Source of the DNA: an uncultured bacterium
GTDB lineage: Bacteria; Patescibacteriota; Saccharimonadia; Saccharimonadales; Saccharimonadaceae
NCBI GenBank assembly: GCA_903900345.1
Contig: CAIUMO010000008.1
Coordinates: 1 to 39,461 of the forward strand
Direction of reading: 5' to 3'
Length of the DNA stretch: 39,461 nt
This document shows positions 33,468 to 39,461 of the stretch, in pieces. Under the pieces are notes generated by a model. The model was not told where the DNA came from. It saw nothing but the letters and a program-made list of their open reading frames with translations, and made no database searches. Both the position numbers and the translations under genes were made by a program. Position 1 is the stretch's first letter. The number at the start of each line of letters is the position of its first letter.

Positions 33468-34943
33468 CTAAATCCTTTCCTTGATTAATTTTTGAGCTAG
33501 CGCCGGATTTGCCTTTCCACCTGATTTTTTCATAATTTGACCAACCAAGAATCCGATCACTTTATCGTTACCATTCCTTAGATCTTCAACGGCTTTTTGT
33601 GATATTGGATCTGCCAAGACTTCATCAACAATTGCTGCAATTGCGCTCTCGTCACTGACTTGGATATAACCTTTTTCGGTAGCGTAAGTTTCGACGTTTG
33701 GTAATTCGTCCACGCCAATTAATTCACGAAACAGAACCTTGGCATTGGTCGAACTAAGTTTATTTGATTCGATTAAATCATAGATTGCCGTCTGTAGTGA
33801 TAAATAGTCAATTGAGCCAATATTGAGTGATGGTTCGCTGCGCAATATGGTAATGAAGTTATTGACGGTCCAGTTAGCAATAAACTTTGCCTTCTTGGTA
33901 TCATCAATCACAGATTCGATCATTTGTAAGATATTTATCTTGCCTCTAAATTCGTTCTCGGCATCCAACAAAGTCTCAATCGCCAAATACTCTAGACCGA
34001 GTTTTTGCAAAATAAGTCGCCAATCACCTGGCAGCCTTGGCATATCAGCCTGAATTGCTGCTATTTCGGTATCGTCCAAAATAATTGGCGGGATATCGGC
34101 ATCAGGCATATATCGATAGTCCTGAGCGTCCTCTTTGCTGCGCTGACTAGTAGTTTTTTGCTTAGCATCATCCCAGCCGCGAGTTTCTTGAACAACTTTT
34201 TCGCCATGTTCCAAAATCTCAACTTGGCGTTTAAATTCGTATTCTGCCGCTCGTTCAACACTTCGAAACGAGTTAAGATTCTTGACTTCAGCTCGTTTTC
34301 CAAGCTCAGCTGCACCTTTTAGAGCCGCCGAAACGTTAACATCAAAGCGCATATTGCCATGGAATAGATCACCATTTGTAACGCCAGCATAAGTCATTAA
34401 TCGATATAATTCATTAACATAACCTTTGGCGGCAGCTGAAGAATGAATATCAGGTTCAGATACAATCTCGATTAATGGTGTGCCGGCACGATTTAGATCG
34501 ACTAAACTGTAGCTACCATAATGAGTTAATTTACCGGCATCTTCTTCTAAATGAGCATGGTGGATCCGAACGTCAATGATACTGCCATCTTCCATCGGAA
34601 CATGAACGACACCAGCGCCAATGATCGGCTGATACATCTGAGTTGTCTGATAACCCTTTGGTAGATCGGGATAGAAATAATGTTTGCGATCAAATCGGCT
34701 AACCTTTGCAATTGTACTATTCAAAGCTTTGCCGGCCTTGATAGCTAAATCAACTGCCGCGCGATTTAAGACCGGCAACATTCCTGGCAACGCATAATCA
34801 ATTGGGCTGACAACACTATTGGGTGATTTGTCGCGAGCATCATTATCGACACCACTAAATAATTTGGTCTTAGTCGCCAACTGGACATGGCATTCGACAC
34901 CAATTGTCATATCATATTTTGCTAAAATTTCATCAGTCATCAT
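33468..34943 (-). CDS. gatB: Aspartyl/glutamyl-tRNA amidotransferase subunit B
   Basis: In this 491-residue GatB the kinase-like cradle phosphorylates the misacylated tRNA. The N-terminal signature MTIGVECHVQLATKTKLFSG (about 12-31) and RFDRKHYFYPDLPKGYQTTQ are clear. The helical and C-terminal YqeY-like tail domains (about 300-491, ending GQIMKKSGGKANP) are complete. It works with GatA and GatC to make Gln-tRNA and/or Asn-tRNA. The start codon overlaps the stop of the upstream HEPN-like gene (TAATG), with a GGGAG ribosome-binding site. Confidence 0.96.
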   Translation of the reverse strand: MMTDEILAKYDMTIGVECHVQLATKTKLFSGVDNDARDKSPNSVVSPIDYALPGMLPVLNRAAVDLAIKAGKALNSTIAKVSRFDRKHYFYPDLPKGYQTTQMYQPIIGAGVVHVPMEDGSIIDVRIHHAHLEEDAGKLTHYGSYSLVDLNRAGTPLIEIVSEPDIHSSAAAKGYVNELYRLMTYAGVTNGDLFHGNMRFDVNVSAALKGAAELGKRAEVKNLNSFRSVERAAEYEFKRQVEILEHGEKVVQETRGWDDAKQKTTSQRSKEDAQDYRYMPDADIPPIILDDTEIAAIQADMPRLPGDWRLILQKLGLEYLAIETLLDAENEFRGKINILQMIESVIDDTKKAKFIANWTVNNFITILRSEPSLNIGSIDYLSLQTAIYDLIESNKLSSTNAKVLFRELIGVDELPNVETYATEKGYIQVSDESAIAAIVDEVLADPISQKAVEDLRNGNDKVIGFLVGQIMKKSGGKANPALAQKLIKERI

Positions 34944-35368
34944 TAGATTGCTCCCAAATCTTTTAATGCTTTTCTAAAACAACTCAAAGCGTAACGAGCC
35001 TCATCGTAACTGACATTTACATCTGGTTCATGAGCAATTCGATTACGTAGTTTATGAGCCGTCCAAAGTCCGTTAAGGTCGCTAAAATCAACCGAAATAT
35101 CCTTTAGGCGTTCACCCATCGTCTGGCCTTTGGCGCCACTTTCGCGTAAAGCCTGGTCAACTAACTTATCGGCATTTAAAACCGACAAATGATACGACGA
35201 CACTTCGTCACGCTTCAATTGTTGTTCAATTGCTAGGCACTTAACTCGATATTGTTCAACGTTTAAATGTTTAGCGCACTTTTTAATAGTAACTTTACTG
35301 ATAATAGCGAATAACAAAGCTCCCACGATCAAGATTGCGGCGAGTCCAAAAACGATTGATTGATCCAT
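34943..35368 (-). CDS. Single-pass membrane protein with HEPN-like RNxxxH motif
   Basis: This 141-residue protein has an N-terminal membrane helix (about 5-23) anchoring a helical cytoplasmic domain. Residues 104-113 are AHKLRNRIAH, which contains R108-N109-x3-H113, the canonical RX4-6H (RNxxxH) motif of HEPN ribonuclease domains, followed by acidic residues and a closing helix (YDEARYALSCFRKALKDL). HEPN proteins can be RNases or nucleic-acid-binding partners. It lies between gatA (1 bp after its stop) and gatB (start and stop overlap), so it must be co-translated with the tRNA amidotransferase. Activity is not established. Confidence 0.72.
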   Translation of the reverse strand: MDQSIVFGLAAILIVGALLFAIISKVTIKKCAKHLNVEQYRVKCLAIEQQLKRDEVSSYHLSVLNADKLVDQALRESGAKGQTMGERLKDISVDFSDLNGLWTAHKLRNRIAHEPDVNVSYDEARYALSCFRKALKDLGAI

Positions 35369-35369
35369 A

Positions 35370-36755
35370 TTAAATAGTCTCCATTGAGCGCGCCAAAGCT
35401 AACAAGTTAGCATCACTACGCATTGGCCCCATTAATTGCACACCAACTGGTAATCCCGAAACGTCACTTTTACCAGCCGGAACACTGATAGCTGGCAAAC
35501 CAGCCAATGAAGTTGGTACCGTCATGATATCACCCAGATACATCTTGATTGGATCAGCTGTATTCTCACCAATTTTGAAAGCCGTTGTTGGCGCAACTGG
35601 CCCGATCAACAAATCATATTTTTTGAATAACTCGTTAAATTGGTTAATCAACAAGGTTCGTGCTTTTTGTGCCTGTAAATAATAAGCATCAAAGAAACCA
35701 CTAGAAAGTACGTAGCTACCAATCATAATTCGACGCTTGTTTTCAGTTACAAAGCCCTCATCGCGGGTGCGGCCATAAAGTTCGGCTAAAGTTTTAACAG
35801 CTTCAGCTCGGTGACCATAACGAATGCCATCATAACGTGCCAAATTACTACTCAGTTCAGCTGGAACTAAAATATAGTAAATCGCCAAAGCATATTCAGC
35901 CATCGGCAGATTAACTGATTCAATAATATGACCTTTGGCCTTCAAGCCATCAACATATTGGTTAACCTTGGCGCGAACATCAGCGTCAACGCCGTCGGTC
36001 ATGAAATCAGCAATCAGACCAATCTTTTGACCAGGCTTAACTTCAGTTTGAACCTGGAAAAAGTCAGGTAAAGTTGTCATGTCGCGGACATCACAACCGG
36101 CCATAATTGACGACACTAATTCGGCATCAGCCACGTTAGTCGTAAACGAACCAATTACATCTGTACTGCTGGCCATAGCAACCACGCCATAGCGGCTAAT
36201 CATGCCGTAGGTTGGTTTAACGCCGACAACGCCGTTGAAGCTAGCTGGTTGACGAATTGAGCCACCAGTATCACTACCGAGGGCGAAGGGCACGATATCG
36301 AGTGCTGTTACGACAGCCGATCCGCCGCTACTGCCACCAGAAACCCGTTCGGTGTCAAAAGCATTCTTGGTTGGACCAAAAGCTGAGTTCTCGGTGCTAC
36401 CGCCATGAGCAAAAGCATCCAGATTAGATTTGCCGATACAGATAGCGCCTTCAGCTTCAAGTTTTTCAACTGCCGTCGCCTGTAATGGTGCATCAAAATG
36501 TTCTAGCATTTTACTAGCTGCGGTTGTTGGCGCCCCAAATGCCAAAAAGTTATCTTTGACAACAAATGGCACACCGGCTAATTTACCGGTAATTTTACCA
36601 GCATCAACATCATCAGCTCGCTGCAAAGCACGCTCTTCTGTCAGGTTTAACAGCGCATGATAATCAGCTTTTTCGCGTGCTTTGGCAATTACCTTTTCAA
36701 CCACTGCTCGGGCTGAACTAGCTTTAATTTGATCCTGTATGTCTGAAATAGTCAT
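35370..36755 (-). CDS. gatA: Aspartyl/glutamyl-tRNA amidotransferase subunit A
   Basis: This 461-residue amidase-signature enzyme releases ammonia from glutamine for transamidation of Glu-tRNA(Gln)/Asp-tRNA(Asn). The Ser-cisSer-Lys triad can be placed at Lys67 (GVPFVVKDN), a Ser in GGSSGGSA (142/143) and nucleophile Ser166 (GSDTGGSIRQP). Length is normal. The gene starts 3 bp after gatC. Confidence 0.97.
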   Translation of the reverse strand: MTISDIQDQIKASSARAVVEKVIAKAREKADYHALLNLTEERALQRADDVDAGKITGKLAGVPFVVKDNFLAFGAPTTAASKMLEHFDAPLQATAVEKLEAEGAICIGKSNLDAFAHGGSTENSAFGPTKNAFDTERVSGGSSGGSAVVTALDIVPFALGSDTGGSIRQPASFNGVVGVKPTYGMISRYGVVAMASSTDVIGSFTTNVADAELVSSIMAGCDVRDMTTLPDFFQVQTEVKPGQKIGLIADFMTDGVDADVRAKVNQYVDGLKAKGHIIESVNLPMAEYALAIYYILVPAELSSNLARYDGIRYGHRAEAVKTLAELYGRTRDEGFVTENKRRIMIGSYVLSSGFFDAYYLQAQKARTLLINQFNELFKKYDLLIGPVAPTTAFKIGENTADPIKMYLGDIMTVPTSLAGLPAISVPAGKSDVSGLPVGVQLMGPMRSDANLLALARSMETI

Positions 36756-36758
36756 AAA

Positions 36759-37049
36759 TTATAATACCTTTGGAACTTTTACTTGGCTGTCGTCTGATTC
36801 TGGTGCCAGTTGCAATAATTGCTCACGGCTAATGCCATAATCAATAATCGTATCGTCACGCCAAACATTTTCGAGTCCAGTTATCTGATAAGTCGGTTCA
36901 ACGCCAGTTGTGTCGAGTTTGTTTAATTGCTGCACATATCCCAATATGTTACCTATATCAACCTGAAGTCCATCAATTTCACTGTCATTTAGCTCCAAGC
37001 TGGAAAGCTGTGCTAAATGCAGCACATCATCACGAGTTATTTGTGTCAT
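36759..37049 (-). CDS. gatC: Aspartyl/glutamyl-tRNA amidotransferase subunit C
   Basis: In this 96-residue protein the family pattern ITRDDVLHLAQLSSLELND (3-21) and the PTYQITGLENVWRDD stretch, which wraps GatA, are present. It stabilises the GatAB complex. It leads the gatC-gatA-HEPN-gatB-galU operon, with TATAAT 7 bases before the ATG. Confidence 0.95.
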   Translation of the reverse strand: MTQITRDDVLHLAQLSSLELNDSEIDGLQVDIGNILGYVQQLNKLDTTGVEPTYQITGLENVWRDDTIIDYGISREQLLQLAPESDDSQVKVPKVL

Positions 37050-37056
37050 GAAATAT

Positions 37057-37062
37057 ATTATA
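37057..37062 (-). promoter_or_regulatory. -10 promoter of the gat operon (leaderless)
   Basis: TATAAT on the minus strand lies 7 bases before the gatC ATG. Confidence 0.65.
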
Positions 37063-37163
37063 CCCTAATTGCTGAATGAAAATATAGTCCTTAAGTCATG
37101 TTGTAGCAATGTTATTTTTTATAGCCATATGGCCGACGAAAGCCTTAATCTTAATTTGTGAGT

Positions 37164-37169
37164 TATAAT
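37164..37169 (+). promoter_or_regulatory. -10 promoter of the GNAT gene (leaderless)
   Basis: TATAAT lies 8 bases before the ATG at 37178; no Shine-Dalgarno site is visible. Confidence 0.6.
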
Positions 37170-37177
37170 GTCAACAT

Positions 37178-37654
37178 ATGAATAACTCTGAAATAAATAT
37201 CCGAAAAGCCTCAATAAAAGACATTGAGACCGTGATCGATTTGGGGTCTATGTTGCAAGATGAATCAAAAATATACGAACCAAATTTAAATTTTGACCGA
37301 AAAAGTGCAATTGAACATTATTCAGCTGAATTAAACAACGACGATGCCCTAATTATAGTCGCCGAGATTGATAACAAAATTGTTGGTTATCAGTATAGCT
37401 ATGTAACAATACTGGACTATCTGGACAGCCAAAATATTCAATGTACGTTCGAAGCAATAATACTTCTGCCAGAATACAGGTCAAAAGGTATTGGCAACCA
37501 AATAACCACGGTTTCCGAAAAGTGGGCCGTCGAGGATAAAAAAGTTAACCGCATCAGAGCCAATATCTATAACGGCAATAACGCATCCGAACAGCTTCAC
37601 CTTAATGACGGCTTTAAGCCATATTCAACTGAATATATAAAATATATTAAATAA
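37178..37654 (+). CDS. GNAT-family N-acetyltransferase
   Basis: This 158-residue acetyl-CoA-dependent transferase has the N-terminal strand INIRKASIKDIETVIDL. The central beta-strand pair ALIIVAEIDNKIVGYQ is followed by motif A EAIILLPEYRSKGIGNQI, whose RSKGIG loop binds the CoA pyrophosphate. The terminal GFKPYSTEYIKY is also typical. The substrate is unknown. It is a single-gene unit between the gat operon promoter and a bidirectional terminator. Confidence 0.85.
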   Translation: MNNSEINIRKASIKDIETVIDLGSMLQDESKIYEPNLNFDRKSAIEHYSAELNNDDALIIVAEIDNKIVGYQYSYVTILDYLDSQNIQCTFEAIILLPEYRSKGIGNQITTVSEKWAVEDKKVNRIRANIYNGNNASEQLHLNDGFKPYSTEYIKYIK

Positions 37655-37656
37655 AA

Positions 37657-37682
37657 AAATACCCCCAGTTACGGGGGTATTT
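37657..37682. terminator. Bidirectional intrinsic terminator between the GNAT and DEAD-box genes
   Basis: A perfect 10-bp stem (AAATACCCCC and its complement) with a 6-nt loop has A-runs on the left and T-runs on the right. It serves both the plus-strand GNAT gene and the minus-strand helicase gene. Confidence 0.88.
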
Positions 37683-37695
37683 AATTATTCGCTTA

Positions 37696-38973
37696 TTATC
37701 GCCTTGAATCGATAAACGTATGAGCGTGACCAGATGCACCACCACGACCAGTACGGCCGATACGGTGAATGTAGTCATCATATGTTTGAGGAGTATCAAA
37801 GTTAATCACGTGCGACACATTTGGAATGTCTAAACCACGGGCAGCAACGTCAGTTGCAACCATAACACGAATGCGACCATCTTTAAATTGCTTCAAAGCG
37901 CGGGCACGTTGTGATTGGTTTTTGTTGCCATGAATCGCGATTGACGAGATTCCACTGTTGTCCAAGTGGTCACTTAGTCGTTGAACGCCGAATTTAGTTT
38001 CGCCAAAGACCAATACTTTGTCATATTTTGCACGGTCTTGTAACATTTCGGTTAGCAATTCGACTTTGTGAGCCTTGTCGCGAGCTTCAATCACATCTTG
38101 TTCGATATGTTCGTTAGTCTCGCTAGTACGAACCGATATAGTAACTGGATTTTTACTAAAGTTATTGATAATCGCTGTTATCTCTGGAGTAATCGTCGCG
38201 CTAAATAGTAGCGTTTGACGATCACTTGGTGTCTCAGTAACGATCGCACGAATGTCTGGCAAAAAGCCCATATCTAGCATGCGGTCAGCCTCATCAAGCA
38301 CTAAAGTATTAACATTTTCAAGGTTAATATAACGACGATTCATCAGATCCTTCAAACGACCTGGAGTACCGATAATAAAGTGTGGGCGGCGCTTTAATTC
38401 GCGAATTTGGCGCTCGGCTGGCATACCACCAACAACAAGCGTCGAGTAAAGGCCAAGGCCTTGTCCGAATTCACGGAACTGCTCATCAATTTGTTGAGCT
38501 AGCTCACGCGTTGGAGCAATAATTAGCACACTTGGACGTAATGAAACACCAGTCTGGCGCTCAATTATTGGCAATAGGAAAGCTGCTGTTTTACCAGTAC
38601 CGGTATTAGCAATACCGATAACGTCTTTGCCTTCAACGATAAATGGAATCGCTTGGTCCTGGATTGACGATGGGTCAATATAACCTTTTTTAGCGATATT
38701 GTGTTGCAATTGACCGCCGAATGGAAAATCAATAAACTTATGAGTTGATACGTAAGGTACTTCCTCGGCTTTTGGAGTCGCCTGGTTAATAAACTTACTT
38801 GGGTTAATATATTTTTTGACTGGTCCACGACTTCCGCCGCCACGACCACGGTTAAAGCTTGGTCGACCGCCGACACCACTTGGACGTGAGCCACCAGAGC
38901 GTTGGCCGCCTGAGCGTCCGCCACCATTATTTGTACGGGGGCGAAAACCGCCACCTGATTGTTGATATGCCAT
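37696..38973 (-). CDS. DEAD-box RNA helicase with N-terminal RGG-like region
   Basis: This 425-residue protein has a Gly/Arg/Ser-rich, probably disordered N-terminus (about 5-52, several RGG/SGG units). The Q motif follows (GYIDPSSIQDQAIPF, 97-111), then Walker A ANTGTGKT (122-129), PTRELAQQ, DEAD (227-230), SAT and the C-terminal HRIGRTGRGG. The protein stops soon after the helicase core. It unwinds short RNA duplexes and probably acts in ribosome assembly or RNA decay. RGG regions in DEAD-box proteins are more often C-terminal. AAAGG is the ribosome-binding site, and a ~150-nt leader precedes it. Confidence 0.93.
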   Translation of the reverse strand: MAYQQSGGGFRPRTNNGGGRSGGQRSGGSRPSGVGGRPSFNRGRGGGSRGPVKKYINPSKFINQATPKAEEVPYVSTHKFIDFPFGGQLQHNIAKKGYIDPSSIQDQAIPFIVEGKDVIGIANTGTGKTAAFLLPIIERQTGVSLRPSVLIIAPTRELAQQIDEQFREFGQGLGLYSTLVVGGMPAERQIRELKRRPHFIIGTPGRLKDLMNRRYINLENVNTLVLDEADRMLDMGFLPDIRAIVTETPSDRQTLLFSATITPEITAIINNFSKNPVTISVRTSETNEHIEQDVIEARDKAHKVELLTEMLQDRAKYDKVLVFGETKFGVQRLSDHLDNSGISSIAIHGNKNQSQRARALKQFKDGRIRVMVATDVAARGLDIPNVSHVINFDTPQTYDDYIHRIGRTGRGGASGHAHTFIDSRR

Positions 38974-39122
38974 ATGTAATAGCCTTTCTGTAATTGAAAT
39001 ATTGTTGTATGCAATTTTGAAAACAAGAGAATAATTCGGTGATAGCGCCTACACAATTATGTGTAAAATGTCACGGGTGCGCTCGTCTTTGAAAGAGGCC
39101 CTAGCATTTCATCGAATGCAAT
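38974..39122 (-). promoter_or_regulatory. Long structured 5' leader of the DEAD-box helicase gene
   Basis: About 150 nt separate the predicted start of transcription from the ATG, much longer than other leaders in this window. It contains perfect hairpins TACACA/TGTGTA (around 39049-39064) and GCATT/AATGC (around 39104-39119), and an AGCGC/GCGCT pair enclosing the first. A cold-responsive or autoregulatory leader is plausible by analogy with csdA-type helicases. Confidence 0.45.
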
Positions 39123-39128
39123 ACCTTA

Positions 39129-39157
39129 ATAATAGCATACTGAACGCCTTTTTGCAA
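39129..39157 (-). promoter_or_regulatory. Promoter of the DEAD-box helicase gene
   Basis: On the minus strand TTGCAA (39152-39157) is followed after 17 bp by TGC-TATTAT (hexamer 39129-39134), a full -35/extended -10 promoter. Confidence 0.55.
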
Positions 39158-39356
39158 GCATTACTAGCCTGTAACTTAACCGTCACCTCATTGTCACCTC
39201 TATGACAATTATGCCGAAAACTCTTAATAAGCCCCGCCCATATCACGGTTCCTGCCGCCCATTCCACCCTTTAGTTTCCTCTTCTTTGCCGCCTACACCA
39301 TACAGCCTATCAAATGTACTGCTTCGCTCCAGTCTTTCTTTTCTGCCGTTCACCAC
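39158..39356. other. Non-coding pyrimidine-rich stretch
   Basis: No gene was recognised. The plus strand is rich in C and T (notably 39230-39355). A small inverted repeat TTGTCA/TGACAA is found around 39192-39209. No credible ORF or RNA was recognised. Confidence 0.4.
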
Positions 39357-39461
39357 CACTTAGTCCAGGCAGATGGCCACTCTACGTGTGACCACGAAGT
39401 GGTCAGCACGTGGCGCTTGGCCTCCGCTACCGCTACGCATCCATCTGCACTGAACCAAGTG
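39357..39461. repeat. Large imperfect palindrome C at the window end
   Basis: The outer arms (39357-39376 and 39441-39461) pair through CACTT/AAGTG and CAGATGG/CCATCTG. Inside, GGCCA/TGGCC, ACGTG/CACGT and TGACCAC/GTGGTCA form a long hairpin with a GAA loop (about 39375-39422). It may continue beyond the window. Confidence 0.75.

Noticed and set aside
1174-39056. Many additional frames opposite or within the listed genes (for example 6757-7023 minus, 13148-13378 plus, 34061-34315 minus, 38565-39056 minus)
   Set aside because: They overlap well-supported genes completely or nearly so, have low-complexity or unlikely protein composition, and lack plausible promoters or ribosome-binding sites.

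Overview
The window reads as a chromosomal segment of an ultra-small Patescibacteria/CPR bacterium, most likely a Saccharibacterium (TM7). This is inferred from the gene repertoire and style, not from a marker-gene search. The supporting signs are very tight operons, overlapping convergent gene ends, LamG-bearing type IV pilins, a Gly/Arg-rich N-terminus on the DEAD-box helicase, a secreted HNH nuclease, and a core set without biosynthetic genes. UGA is used as a stop and reading frames are intact under the standard code, which argues against the UGA-recoding Gracilibacteria/SR1 group. No rRNA, tRNA, CRISPR array, IS transposase or phage structural gene was recognised.

Layout. 1-213: structured intergenic DNA and a bidirectional terminator. 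191-5629 (minus): recG, an unknown protein and rsmD, then a PMM-like HAD phosphatase and tyrS. 5768-8419 (plus): a class A penicillin-binding protein. 8428-14115 (minus): clpC, a membrane-anchored HExxH coiled-coil protein, radA and a YacL-type PIN-TRAM protein. 14177-17418 (minus): three tandem minor pilins, two with LamG-like jelly-roll domains and one with an FGE/C-type-lectin-like domain. 17470-19376 (minus): nusA and a secreted HNH nuclease, divergent from an M1 aminopeptidase (19422-21944, plus). 21933-25805 (minus): an rnhB-yraN fusion, rplS, a PilB/GspE ATPase and a TylF-like methyltransferase. 25806-27316: an accessory island in which a TM2-Ltp gene sits between two large imperfect palindromes. 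27317-31463: a SpoU/TrmH methyltransferase convergent with dnaE. 31525-32421 (minus): three small membrane or envelope proteins. 32531-37049 (minus): gatC-gatA-(HEPN-like membrane protein)-gatB-galU. 37178-37654 (plus): a GNAT acetyltransferase. 37696-38973 (minus): a DEAD-box helicase with a long structured leader. The window ends inside another palindromic block.

How the parts fit. The three pilins plus the PilB-type ATPase could build a surface fibre presenting carbohydrate- or protein-binding domains, which suits an epibiont that must stick to a host. The secreted nuclease, the aminopeptidase and the lack of biosynthesis suit scavenging. The C-terminus of the FGE-like pilin resembles the variable region of diversity-generating retroelement (DGR) targets, although no reverse transcriptase or template lies in this window. 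The TM2-Ltp protein resembles phage superinfection-exclusion lipoproteins and may be a defence gene.

A second theme is transcription. At least a dozen lead genes have a -10 box (often extended, TGC-TATAAT) only 6-8 bases before the start codon, so they are probably leaderless, whereas genes inside operons carry Shine-Dalgarno sites.
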